From a virus: a stretch of DNA of 30,653 nt. Location of the stretch: positions 1 through 30,653 of IMG/VR virus record IMGVR_UViG_3300037153_000498; one strand, written 5' to 3'. Under the pieces are notes generated by a model, which ran no database searches, had not been told where the DNA came from, and saw nothing but the letters and a program-made list of their open reading frames with translations. Position 1 is the stretch's first letter. Each line of letters starts with the position of its first letter. Positions 6,884 to 14,988 of this stretch are shown in pieces. Both the position numbers and the translations under genes were made by a program.

Positions 6884-7101
6884 TCGCTACCGGGGCTAAT
6901 GCTGGGACCCCCGGTAGCTGGACACCAGCAGGCAGTGCGGCACCCGCCGATGTGGCAGCCCTGGCAGGGGCCAGCCCTGCCATCGTGGCCAATCCGGCTA
7001 CGCCATGGACCACCGGCCAGTATGTCCAGACCCAGACCGCTTCGACGGCTGGAGAGGCCACCTGGTCCGGGACCGGATGGGTTGGCGGAAGGGCACCGTA
7101 A
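6880..7101 (+). CDS. Capsid C-terminal extension domain, reached by -1 frameshift
   Basis: These 73 codons in the -1 frame begin LVATGANAGTPGSWTPAG and end WSGTGWVGGRAP. The domain is clearly homologous to the in-frame C-terminus of the major tail protein: both have the run ATGA-x-AGTPG-x-WTP, then SP/NPAT-x-W-x-TGQYV, then a WxGTxWxxGxAP end. In established phage biology, small surface domains such as Ig-like modules are often added to capsid or tail proteins by frameshift and decorate the virion, probably for weak binding to the cell surface. An independent gene starting at the GTG at 6850 is less likely, since that start lies inside the capsid gene without a good ribosome site. Expected location: the capsid exterior, in a minority of subunits. 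Confidence 0.8.
   Translation, partial: LVATGANAGTPGSWTPAGSAAPADVAALAGASPAIVANPATPWTTGQYVQTQTASTAGEATWSGTGWVGGRAP
6886..6918 (+). promoter_or_regulatory. Frameshift-stimulating hairpin
   Basis: GCTACCGGGG (6886-6895) pairs perfectly with CCCCGGTAGC (6909-6918) across a 13-nt loop. The stem starts 5 nt after the slippery heptamer, where it would meet the ribosome entry channel during decoding of the slippery codons. Confidence 0.8.
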
Positions 7102-7107
7102 TCGATC

Positions 7108-7434
7108 ATGATCACCACACTGGAGGATGTCCAGGCCTGGCTAGGGCCGGGCTATGACACACCCACGGTCACCCAGGCCTACAACGCCGCTGAGGCCTGG
7201 GTGAGCAAGCGGGTCCGCTACCCAGTGGTCAACCCGCTGGTGGAACCGCCCGAACCCCTGGAAGCCCCGGATGACCTGAAACAAGCCGTCCGGTTCCAGA
7301 CAGCCCGCTACCTGGCCCGACGCAACAGCCCGGACGGCATGGTGGGCCTGGGGGACCTGGGGGTGGCCCGGATTCCGGTCAGTGATCAAGATGTCCAGAC
7401 GTTGATCAATCCCTGGAGAAGGGTGGTCACGTGA
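7108..7434 (+). CDS. Head-tail connector / adaptor protein (gp6-like)
   Basis: A 108-aa, largely helical protein starting MITTLEDVQAWLG. A short DNA-packaging or connector protein with this helical layout (LEDVQAWLG, then TQAYNAAEAWVSKRVRYP, then LKQAVRFQTARYLARR) is typical directly after the capsid gene of HK97-type phages, where it forms the ring below the portal. The start ATG at 7108 lies 6 bp after the frameshift ORF stop and is preceded by CGATC. The stop overlaps the next GTG start (GTGA). The call rests on position, size and helical pattern; no search was done. Confidence 0.7.
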   Translation: MITTLEDVQAWLGPGYDTPTVTQAYNAAEAWVSKRVRYPVVNPLVEPPEPLEAPDDLKQAVRFQTARYLARRNSPDGMVGLGDLGVARIPVSDQDVQTLINPWRRVVT

Positions 7435-7838
7435 TCGACATCTCCGCACTACGGAACCAGCTAGCAGCCATCCTGCTGGCTGCCGTGGGTGATCAGGCCA
7501 CGGTCTACCCGGCAGGCACCACTAGCACCGTGGTCTTCCCGGCCGTGATCATCGGTATGCCCCGCTGGGAGGCCAATACCCAGCCGTGCATGGACACCTT
7601 GTCCTGGCCGATCACCACAGCTGTGGCCCGGCCGGGCAGCAACGATCCCCACGTGATCACTCAGCTTGATCAACTATGGCCGGTGGTGGCGGAAGCACTC
7701 CGGCAGTCGATCAGTGACGATCAAACGATCATGGGCAGCTGCAAGGCCGCCACCGTGATCAGGGCCGATCCCGGATACGTGGCCATCCAGGGGATCGACT
7801 ACCCCGGCCAGACGATCACGCTAGAAACCTACGGATAG
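7431..7838 (+). CDS. Tail terminator / tail completion protein
   Basis: A 135-aa protein with a mixed alpha/beta pattern: MIDISALRNQLAAILLAAVG helix, then YPAGTTSTVVFPAVIIGMP strands, then a DQLWPVVAEALRQS helix and a C-terminal strand ending TITLETYG. This layout is seen in tail terminator proteins that cap the tail tube and join head to tail. The start is GTG at 7431, overlapping the previous stop by four bases with GGAGAAGGGTGG just upstream. It sits directly before the major tail protein, the expected place. Some connector proteins look similar, so the exact ring is uncertain. Confidence 0.65.
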   Translation: MIDISALRNQLAAILLAAVGDQATVYPAGTTSTVVFPAVIIGMPRWEANTQPCMDTLSWPITTAVARPGSNDPHVITQLDQLWPVVAEALRQSISDDQTIMGSCKAATVIRADPGYVAIQGIDYPGQTITLETYG

Positions 7839-7849
7839 GACAGATGATC

Positions 7850-8467
7850 ATGGCATTCCAGCCATATAAGGCCAAGGATGTGGACCTGATCCTTGGTGAC
7901 GAAGTAGACGGTCCCAACTTCAAGTGCCAGCTGAGGTCCGTGGTGCTCACCCCGGACACTGACATCGAACGGATCAAGACCTTGTGCCCATCGGGCCAGT
8001 TCGCCAGTGTCAGCGACCCGGAATGGTCCCTGGAACTGGGTTACCTGTACGGCAAGGATGATTCCGACCCGGCAGCTGCCCTGGCCCGGTTCCTGCTGGA
8101 CAACAGCGGGCTTCAGGTGCCGTTCGTGTTCCGGCCCTGGTCCGGTGATGATCAGGAAGGCTACAAGGGTGTGGTGACCTGTGTTCCGGGCCCCATCGGT
8201 GGCGAGGAAGGCAGCTTCAGCGAGCAGTCCGTGAGTCTGCCGGTGGAAGGCCAGCCCGAACCGCTGACCGCTACGGTGGCCGCGACCGGTGCCACGGCAG
8301 GGACCCCGGGTCAGTGGACCCCGAGTGGGGCAGTCGCACCGGCCGACACCACCGGGATCACGGCCAGCCCGGCCACGGCCTGGTCCACTGGCCAGTACGT
8401 CACCTTGTCCAACGGTGACCACACCTACTGGGACGGGACGGCCTGGCAGGACGGGGAGGCACCGTAG
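7850..8467 (+). CDS. Major tail tube protein with C-terminal surface domain
   Basis: A 205-aa protein. Residues 1 to about 140 look like a tail tube subunit (beta-rich, with VDLILGDEVDGPNFKCQLRS and FVFRPWSGDD). The last 65 or so residues, from ATGATAGTPGQWTPSG to WDGTAWQDGEAP, form the domain also found behind the capsid frameshift. Here the domain is fused in frame, so every tube subunit would carry it on the outside of the tail. The second ATG, at 7850, is preferred over 7844 because of spacing from AGGACAG and the GATC-before-ATG habit of this genome. The next genes are the tail assembly chaperones, which confirms the identity. Confidence 0.85.
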   Translation: MAFQPYKAKDVDLILGDEVDGPNFKCQLRSVVLTPDTDIERIKTLCPSGQFASVSDPEWSLELGYLYGKDDSDPAAALARFLLDNSGLQVPFVFRPWSGDDQEGYKGVVTCVPGPIGGEEGSFSEQSVSLPVEGQPEPLTATVAATGATAGTPGQWTPSGAVAPADTTGITASPATAWSTGQYVTLSNGDHTYWDGTAWQDGEAP

Positions 8468-8470
8468 ATC

Positions 8471-8761
8471 ATGCCTCTGATCAGGTTGAGGCTCGAATAT
8501 GATCTTGCAAATCAGGATGGACCCGGCCGGGTAGTCGCTGATTTGCGGGACATGCGGGCCTGGGAGAAGGCGAACAATGGTCAGCCTTTTGCAGTGGACA
8601 CTCCTGATCTTGGAAGACTGAGCTACCTGGCTTGGCACGCTGCCCGACGCACCGGCCAGTATGCGGGCAGCTTCATGGAGTGGGACGCCATCTGCACCAG
8701 TGTGAGTGATCTTGGTGAGGAGGAAGTAAACCCTACCCAGCCGGGTCCTGGGGATTCCTGA
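8471..8761 (+). CDS. Tail assembly chaperone, short form (G-like)
   Basis: A 96-aa protein with ADLRDMRAWEKANNG and LSYLAWHAARRTGQYAG segments, the usual pattern of the first tail assembly chaperone of actinophages. It lies between major tail protein and tape measure, where lambda-type phages encode G and G-T. These proteins coat the tape measure during tail assembly and are absent from the virion. Its ATG at 8471 follows the previous stop by 3 bp with GATC between. Near the end it carries a slippery heptamer, so it also forms the N-terminus of a longer product. Confidence 0.85.
   Translation: MPLIRLRLEYDLANQDGPGRVVADLRDMRAWEKANNGQPFAVDTPDLGRLSYLAWHAARRTGQYAGSFMEWDAICTSVSDLGEEEVNPTQPGPGDS
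8728..8734 (+). promoter_or_regulatory. Programmed -1 frameshift site in tail chaperone gene
   Basis: A AAC CCT in frame fits X XXY YYZ (AAA, CCC, T). A short CCCAG/CTGGG stem (8736-8740 with 8748-8752) follows closely. The -1 frame is open from here to 8883. The second slip codon pair (CCC T) is the same as at the capsid site. Confidence 0.8.
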
Positions 8762-8883
8762 TCGTATCGCTAGCAGTCCGGTCGGGGCACCTGCCTGATG
8801 AGTGGGCCAGGCAGGACCCCGAGGACATCGCCACGGCGCTGATGATCTTCGATCAGCAGGATCAGCAGCGCCAGGAAGGTTGA
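8734..8883 (+). CDS. Tail assembly chaperone T extension (-1 frame)
   Basis: These 49 codons are read only after -1 slippage at 8728-8734. The peptide runs YPAGSWGFLIVSLAVRSG, then HLPDEWARQDPEDIATALMI, then a Gln-rich end. The combination of a Trp-containing hydrophobic start and a DEW...DPEDIATAL helix is typical of the T part of actinophage G-T proteins. The full product would be about 137 aa (88 shared plus 49). It ends 2 bp before the next start. Ratio control between G and G-T is known to matter for tail length assembly in lambda; the same is inferred here. Confidence 0.8.
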   Translation, partial: YPAGSWGFLIVSLAVRSGHLPDEWARQDPEDIATALMIFDQQDQQRQEG

Positions 8884-8885
8884 TC

Positions 8886-9317
8886 GTGCTGCAACACATC
8901 CAGATACTGGGCCTGACCCAGACCCAGCTGGCCCTGAGGAAGATGGCTCAGGGGCTTCAGCAGTCCGTCCAAGATCAGGAACTACGGATCGCTGAGGCTG
9001 AGGCCAGCCGGATCAAGGCAGCGGCCCACACCCGGCAGGAACGGCTGGCAGCCCGGGGGATCACTGTCCGGCATGGAAGTGATCCCGGTGTCGTGGCCGG
9101 TGGATCGGTTCCGGTCCGGACCAGTCACGGCCGGACCCTGCGGGCCGGGGATGTCTTCTTCGGTGCTGAATTCGGGTCTGACCGCTATCCCCAGTTTCCA
9201 TCCCATCGGGGACGGCAGGGCTACTTCTTCTGGCCGACCATTCGGCATGACGACAAGTCGATCAACCAGGCCTGGGCCGGGGTGCTCGATGATCTTGCCG
9301 AGGACTGGGATCACTGA
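8886..9317 (+). CDS. Tail-module protein before tape measure, unknown role
   Basis: A 143-aa protein. It starts with a helical, coiled-coil-like part (about residues 1-55, with LALRKMAQGLQQSVQDQELR) and ends in a compact domain with GDVFFGAEFGSDRYPQF, GRQGYFFWPTIR and WAGVLDDLAEDW. The frame is open upstream to 8802, but that would run through the chaperone extension. GTG at 8886, with AGGAAGG 6 nt upstream and GATC directly before it, is the better start. Proteins ending in a similar FFGAEFG...FFWPTIR pattern sit just before the tape measure in other actinophages as I recall them. A minor tail or assembly role is inferred from place alone. Confidence 0.7.
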   Translation: MLQHIQILGLTQTQLALRKMAQGLQQSVQDQELRIAEAEASRIKAAAHTRQERLAARGITVRHGSDPGVVAGGSVPVRTSHGRTLRAGDVFFGAEFGSDRYPQFPSHRGRQGYFFWPTIRHDDKSINQAWAGVLDDLAEDWDH

Positions 9318-9319
9318 TC

Positions 9320-12300
9320 ATGGCCATCGCCGAACGGGTCATGCTGGCCAAGTTCACAGCCCAGACAAAGGAATTGACCAAGGGCATATCCCAGGTAAAC
9401 GGCTCGATCAGCAGTGTGTCCACCACCACTGAGAAGACCAACAGCAAGCTGGGTGGAATCGCCAAATCCATGGGCAAGACCATGGTGGTGGCCGGAGCAG
9501 CGGCAGCCACGGCGCTGGTGGCTGTCGGCGGGGCAGCGGTCAAGACCGGGATTAAGACCGCCAGCGCCATGGAGCAGGCCAAGATCAGCTTCACCACCAT
9601 GTTGGGGTCGGCCCAGAAAGCTGATGCCTTCCTGCGGGACCTGGCCAAGTTTGCGGCCGAGACACCATTTGAGTTTCCTGAGCTTCAGACGGCTGCCAGC
9701 AGCCTGGTCAGCGCTGGGATCAACGCTGACAAGGTGATTCCGATCATGCGGACCCTGGGGGATGTCACCAGCGGGATGGGCACCGGGTCGGAGGGCATCA
9801 AGCGCGCCACCGTCGCTCTCCAGCAGATGAACGCTGCCCAGAAGATCAGCGGGGAGGACCTGAACCAGCTACGGGATGCCGGAATCCCGGTCTATGACTT
9901 GCTGGCCAAGGCCCTGGGCAAGTCCAAGGGTGAAGTGGTCAAGCTGGCCCAGTCGGGCAAGCTGGGCAAGGATGCCCTGGACAAGATGATGCAGGCCCTG
10001 GAGTCCGGGAAGGGCCTGGAGCGCTTCAACGGTCTCATGGAGAAGCAATCAAAGTCGCTGGCGGGCATCTGGTCCAACATGAAAGACACCTTCCAGATGG
10101 GGATGGCTAAGGCCGTCCAACCCCTGCTGCCGTTGATCAAGGAAGGCCTGGGCGGGGCCATGAAAGCCCTATCCGGCCTGATGCCCTTTGTACAGAAGGG
10201 ATTTACGGCCTTCGCCAAGGTGGCCCAGCCAGCCCTTGCCGTCATCCTCCCCCTGATCGAAAATATCGGTCCAGCCCTGTCCGGGATGGCCGGTTCCATG
10301 TCCCCGGTGGCCATCGGCTTCAAGCTGATCAGCGGGCTGATGCCGGAACTGGTCAAGCTATTCAAGACCCTGGGCCCGGTGATCATGGACCTGGCCAAGA
10401 TCATCGGCCAGGGGGTGTCGGACGCCATCGCCGCCCTGCTGCCCGTGCTAGCTGAGTTGATCAAGGTACTGGGCCCGGTGTTGGTCCAGGTGCTGAAGGC
10501 CCTGATGCCGGTGGTCGGAACCTTGATCAAATCCTTCGTCAGCCTGCTGCCACCGATCCTCAGCATCATCAAGGCCCTACTTCCGCTGATCCCCGTGGTA
10601 GGCCAGCTGGTGGTGGCACTGGCCCCGCTGTTGCAGATTCTGGCCGAACTGGTGGCCGCTTTCGGCCCGCTGATCGTGGTGGTGGCCCAGCTGATCAGCA
10701 GCATCGTCAGCCAGCTGGTGCCTGCCTTCCAGGCCGTGATGCCGGTGGTGGCACTGGTGGCCAAGATTCTGGGCGAGGGTATCGCCACCGGGGCCAAGAT
10801 CGTGATTGCCATCATCCAGCAGATCGTCAAGGCCTTCACTTGGATGTTCAACGTCCTGGTCGGGGGAAGCATCGTCCCTGATCTTGTGAAGGGCATCCTG
10901 CGCTGGTTCGGCAGGCTGTTCTCCGATGGCACGGCCGTGATCAGGAAGCTGGTTAACACCATCGTCGGGCTGTTCCAGTGGCTGTGGTCAAAGCTGGGGG
11001 CTATCGCGGCTGGCATCCGGGATTCCGTGGTTAGCCGGGTCCGGCAGCTGAGGGACTGGGCCCTAGCTGCCTTCCGTGGCCTCCGGGATTCCGCCAATTC
11101 GATCATGGACACGGCCCGTCGCTGGGTGGTCGGCCGGATGACCAGCCTGCGGGATGGTGTCCGGAGTATGGCCAACAGCGCCAGGGATGCAGCCCTGAAC
11201 GCTTTCCGCTACATCCGGGACAAGGTAGGCGGTATCTTCTCCAGTGCCGTCAGCAACATCAGTAAGGTCTGGGGTGGGCTGAAAAACGTGCTGAAGGCGC
11301 CGATCAGCTTCCTGATCGACACGGTGATCAATAAGGGCCTGATCGGTGCCTTCAACTGGGTGGCCCGGAAGGTTGGGGCCCACACCATCGGGGGCCTGCA
11401 TATCGCCGGATTCGATCAAGGTGGCTGGACTGGCCCCGGCCAGCGTAAGAAGGTCGCCGGTGCCGTGCACGCGGACGAATTCGTGGTCAGGAAGTCCAGC
11501 CGACGCAGATTCGAGGCCTCCCATCCCGGCTGGCTGGACTACCTGAACCGCACCGGCCAGCTGCCCGGCTACGCCACCGGTGGCCGGGTCAACCTCCGGG
11601 GCAAGACCTTCACAGCCCGGTTCGCGGCAGCCATCCAGAATGCCCAGAAGCTGGCCAAAACGATCTTCAGTCTGTTCCAGGGTGGCTTCCGTCCGGCGAC
11701 CAGCTACAGCGGCACCAGCCATGCCAAGGATGCAGTTGACCTTGGTCCGATCAACGCCAAAGTGGTTCGGGCCCTGCGGGCCTCCGGTATCGCGGCCTGG
11801 GACCGGACCGGGATGGGCAACTGGATGCCCCACATCCATGGTGTCCCGCTGCCCGGCTTCGGCACCCCCGGAGGGTCGGCTGTCTGGCAGGCCCAGGACT
11901 ACCTGCGGGGTGGCAACGGCCTAGGTGGACGGGACAACGGGGCCGGGTCCGGCTATCGGCCCTGGCCGATCAGCGGCAGCCAGGCCGCATTCTTCGACCT
12001 GCCCAGCTGGATGGGCAAATTCAAGGATGTCACCAAGTATCTGCGGGACAAGATCGCCGACAGCCTGAAGGCCGACTGGGCAAACAACTGGTGGGCCCAG
12101 ACGATCAGCCACGTGCCCGGAATGATCATGTCCACGGCAGCCACCGGGCTGGGCGACCTGGGCCAGTCGATCAAGGAAGGCTTTAAGGAGAAGTTCAGCT
12201 TCGACTCCGGTGGCTGGCTGCCCCCCGGGGTGAGTCTCGCGGTCAACCGGACCGGTCATCCGGAACCCATCGGCTGGGACCAGCTGGGCCGGGAACCCAG

Positions 12301-12439
12301 CCAGGTGATCACCATCAACGTGCACGGGGCACTTGATCCCGATGCCGTGGCCCGGCAGATTCAACGGCTGCTGGCCGACCACGACAGCCGAAGGGGTGGA
12401 GTGATCATGCCGTCCCGAACCAGGGTGAGCACATCATGA
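9320..12439 (+). CDS. Tape measure protein with M15-peptidase-like C-terminal domain
   Basis: A 1039-aa protein that sets tail length. Residues about 60-250 resemble the conserved N-terminal tape measure domain (MEQAKISFTTMLGSAQKADA, LRDAGIPVYDLLAKALG). Residues about 330-510 are a long series of hydrophobic helices (repeated LLPVL/LIPVV patterns), which may insert into the host membrane. Around residues 785-860 there is SYSGTSHAKDAVDLGP with His801 and Asp807, then WMPHIHGVPLPG with His838 and His840. This arrangement resembles the zinc ligands of M15 (VanY-type) peptidases and would open peptidoglycan during DNA entry; that part is inferred. Its stop overlaps the next ATG. Positions 10243-10291 recur almost unchanged at 19301-19349. 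Confidence 0.93.
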   Translation: MAIAERVMLAKFTAQTKELTKGISQVNGSISSVSTTTEKTNSKLGGIAKSMGKTMVVAGAAAATALVAVGGAAVKTGIKTASAMEQAKISFTTMLGSAQKADAFLRDLAKFAAETPFEFPELQTAASSLVSAGINADKVIPIMRTLGDVTSGMGTGSEGIKRATVALQQMNAAQKISGEDLNQLRDAGIPVYDLLAKALGKSKGEVVKLAQSGKLGKDALDKMMQALESGKGLERFNGLMEKQSKSLAGIWSNMKDTFQMGMAKAVQPLLPLIKEGLGGAMKALSGLMPFVQKGFTAFAKVAQPALAVILPLIENIGPALSGMAGSMSPVAIGFKLISGLMPELVKLFKTLGPVIMDLAKIIGQGVSDAIAALLPVLAELIKVLGPVLVQVLKALMPVVGTLIKSFVSLLPPILSIIKALLPLIPVVGQLVVALAPLLQILAELVAAFGPLIVVVAQLISSIVSQLVPAFQAVMPVVALVAKILGEGIATGAKIVIAIIQQIVKAFTWMFNVLVGGSIVPDLVKGILRWFGRLFSDGTAVIRKLVNTIVGLFQWLWSKLGAIAAGIRDSVVSRVRQLRDWALAAFRGLRDSANSIMDTARRWVVGRMTSLRDGVRSMANSARDAALNAFRYIRDKVGGIFSSAVSNISKVWGGLKNVLKAPISFLIDTVINKGLIGAFNWVARKVGAHTIGGLHIAGFDQGGWTGPGQRKKVAGAVHADEFVVRKSSRRRFEASHPGWLDYLNRTGQLPGYATGGRVNLRGKTFTARFAAAIQNAQKLAKTIFSLFQGGFRPATSYSGTSHAKDAVDLGPINAKVVRALRASGIAAWDRTGMGNWMPHIHGVPLPGFGTPGGSAVWQAQDYLRGGNGLGGRDNGAGSGYRPWPISGSQAAFFDLPSWMGKFKDVTKYLRDKIADSLKADWANNWWAQTISHVPGMIMSTAATGLGDLGQSIKEGFKEKFSFDSGGWLPPGVSLAVNRTGHPEPIGWDQLGREPSQVITINVHGALDPDAVARQIQRLLADHDSRRGGVIMPSRTRVSTS
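10243..10291. repeat. Tape measure segment duplicated at 19301-19349
   Basis: This is the source copy within the hydrophobic helix region of the tape measure gene. It fits the surrounding tape measure protein pattern, so it is probably the original and 19301-19349 the derived copy. Confidence 0.85.
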
Positions 12440-14988
12440 GGCCCAACGCCGACTGCGAGGTCTGGCTAGACGGCAATCCGGCCGCGTGCACCGTGGACAC
12501 CCTGAAGGCCGGGATTCCCACCGTGCTGGAAGGCCTGGCCGTCCACTGGGGCAGGCAGAACCAGCTGGAACAGCCCGACATCGGCACCTGCACCTTCACC
12601 ATGCGGGATGAACGGGCCAGCAGCGATGCCCTGACAATTGCCCACGTCGGCGCGGATGTCCAGGTCTACGCCACCGGGAAGGTGCCCACACCCCAGGACC
12701 AGCCGGTGGTCAATGATGGCGGCTGGGAAATGATCAAGACCGGGGCCCTGCCGACCAATCGGTATCGGCTGATCAGCGGCACCCCGAAGGTGATCGTGAC
12801 CACCACCCAGCACCGTACCGGCCAGCAGGCCCTACGGCTGGCCCCAGGCAGCCCCGTGGTCGATGCCACCAACCTGGCCACCAACCCCAGCATGGAAGGC
12901 GGTGTGCTCACCGGCTGGGCTTCAGCTAACGCTTCCCTGTACCCGGTCATCTTGGACAGTTCGGCACCGATCAGCGGGACTTGCTCAGCCGTGTCCACTC
13001 GGCAGTCGGCCACGATCAACACCACAGCCGCCACCTTCCAAATTACCGGCCAGGTGGGTTCACCTGCCTGGATTCCGATCAGCAACGGCGTTCCGATCAC
13101 CGTGGGGCTTGACCTGAAGGCTGAGCTTGCTAACCGGCAGGTCCGGGTTTCCATGAACCAGTACGACGCTAATGGCACCTTCCTGGCCGCTACCCCTTAC
13201 AGCGTGCCGATTCCCGCCACCGTGGCCGGGCAGGTCCAGCGAATCGTCGTCACGATCACCCCGAACCAGGCGACGGCAGCCCGGGGCTATCTGATCGTTG
13301 CCGTGATCAGCAATTCCGGGAACGTCACCACTGGTGAACGGGTCTGGGTTGACAACCTGATGATCGGTGGTGACGGGACCTACTTTGATGGCAGCACCCC
13401 GGCCGGTGGCGGCTACACCTACCGGTGGACCGGGGCAGTCAACGCATCGACCAGCCAGCGGCTGTCCAGTCAGGTCAAGATCATCTTTCCGCCGCTGCCG
13501 TTCTCCCCCGAAGGTGGCGACCCCACGGCCTGGGATGCCGTGCCTCAGATGTCACCTGGCGATTCCTGGCCGGTGAGTCTCTGGGTCCGGCTGCCAGCTG
13601 GCACCAAGGCCAGCTTGATCACAGCCACCAGCCCCACCCCGTACGCCTCCGATGTCGGCCCGTCCACTGCCCCGGCATCGGAGGTCACCAGCACCGGCAG
13701 CTGGCAGCAAATCACCGGTACGGTGCCCAACTCCAGTGGTGGTATGGCCTGGCCGCTGATCGGGGTTCAGGCCAGCCTGCCCAGCCCCAGCCGTTGGCAG
13801 GACCAGGGCACTACCATCTGGACCGATCATCCGGAAACCTGGCAGGTGGGCTATTCGGATGTCTTCCTGGATGATCTTGTGATTACCGGGCCCCAGACCT
13901 TCAATCGCCGCGTGCTGGTGTTCGCCGGAACGGTCACCGATGTGGTGGTGGAACCGGTCACCGATGATGTGATCACCCTGACCCTGACCGCTGCCGACAT
14001 CGGGGCAGCCCTTCAGAATGACGCTATCGGGGACGAACCCTGGCCCAGCGAGGCCTTGATCATCCGGTCCAACAAGATCACTAGCTTGGCCCACCTTCAG
14101 GTTCCGGTGATCGTGGATACCAACCTTCAGCAGGTCATGATCAGCTATCGGGACGTGGACGCTCAACCGGTGCTGGCCCTGCTGCAAGACCTGGCCCAGT
14201 CCGTGTCAGCCACCCTATGGACCGCCACCCACGGCACAGCGGGCAGCTACTTCTGGATGGAGGACCCTGATGACCGGGTATCGGTCCGGGCCCTTCAGGT
14301 CGATCCGGGCAGTGGGCTGATCACGATCACGGCCAGCAACCGGGATGTGTCCGTGCTGTCGGCCAGTGACATTCTGCGGGACCCGGTGCGGCTGACCCAG
14401 ACAGTCAATGAAGTGATCACCGTGGTGCAAGTGACCTGGCTGGAACAGACCCTGGACGATGAAGGCAAATCGGCCCCCACCGAACGGATCACCACGGTGA
14501 CCGATGATGATGCTGCTGAGCAGTACGGCAGGCGGCGGCTGGGAATCACTACGGACTTGATTGACGACACAGCTGCCAACGAACTGGGCAGCAAGCTGCT
14601 GGCCCGGTCCCGGAAAACCGGCTGGCGCGCCGACAGCTACACCTGGGACACCGGCCGGGTCAAAGATCATCTGGACACGGTGTCCGACGATTCCCGGCAG
14701 GTAGCCCTGATGGACTTGCTGGATGGAGGGACCCGGATCGGTAAGGCCCTGACCTTGATCGACTTGCCCACCTGGATGCCAGCGGACACCATCGCATCGA
14801 TGTACGTGGAAGGCGGCACCTACACCTTCCGGGGGGCCTGGGGACTGGAACTGACGATCAGCCCGGCTCAGGGTCAGGGGCAGTCGGTCCGCTGGGCTGG
14901 CCTTCCGGCAAACGATCAGTGGCAGTGGCAGGACTGGAGTCCTGATCTTCACTGGATGGACCTGTACGGGGTTGCCGGACCGAATTGA
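12436..14988 (+). CDS. Large minor tail protein with carbohydrate-binding-like domains
   Basis: An 850-aa protein directly after the tape measure, overlapping it by ATGA. The start resembles the distal tail/minor tail proteins of actinophages (CEVWLDGNPAACTVDTLKAG, CTFTMRDERASSD). Residues about 145-320 look like a CBM4/9-type beta sandwich (NLATNPSMEGGVLTGW at the start, YFDGSTPAGGGYTYRW at the end), and a second beta-rich insertion covers about residues 350-480. The C-terminal half continues as a baseplate-like protein. It probably sits at the tail tip and binds cell-wall sugars. Domain naming is by eye. Confidence 0.8.
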   Translation: MRPNADCEVWLDGNPAACTVDTLKAGIPTVLEGLAVHWGRQNQLEQPDIGTCTFTMRDERASSDALTIAHVGADVQVYATGKVPTPQDQPVVNDGGWEMIKTGALPTNRYRLISGTPKVIVTTTQHRTGQQALRLAPGSPVVDATNLATNPSMEGGVLTGWASANASLYPVILDSSAPISGTCSAVSTRQSATINTTAATFQITGQVGSPAWIPISNGVPITVGLDLKAELANRQVRVSMNQYDANGTFLAATPYSVPIPATVAGQVQRIVVTITPNQATAARGYLIVAVISNSGNVTTGERVWVDNLMIGGDGTYFDGSTPAGGGYTYRWTGAVNASTSQRLSSQVKIIFPPLPFSPEGGDPTAWDAVPQMSPGDSWPVSLWVRLPAGTKASLITATSPTPYASDVGPSTAPASEVTSTGSWQQITGTVPNSSGGMAWPLIGVQASLPSPSRWQDQGTTIWTDHPETWQVGYSDVFLDDLVITGPQTFNRRVLVFAGTVTDVVVEPVTDDVITLTLTAADIGAALQNDAIGDEPWPSEALIIRSNKITSLAHLQVPVIVDTNLQQVMISYRDVDAQPVLALLQDLAQSVSATLWTATHGTAGSYFWMEDPDDRVSVRALQVDPGSGLITITASNRDVSVLSASDILRDPVRLTQTVNEVITVVQVTWLEQTLDDEGKSAPTERITTVTDDDAAEQYGRRRLGITTDLIDDTAANELGSKLLARSRKTGWRADSYTWDTGRVKDHLDTVSDDSRQVALMDLLDGGTRIGKALTLIDLPTWMPADTIASMYVEGGTYTFRGAWGLELTISPAQGQGQSVRWAGLPANDQWQWQDWSPDLHWMDLYGVAGPN

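Noticed and set aside
8802-8885. Upstream start of the 8886-9317 gene at 8802
   Set aside because: It would overlap the chaperone extension. GTG 8886 has AGGAAGG at good spacing and the usual GATC before it.
9892-11175. Leftward 427-aa ORF inside the tape measure region
   Set aside because: A Ser/Arg/Thr/Ile-rich shadow of the tape measure gene; no domain and no neighbours on that strand.
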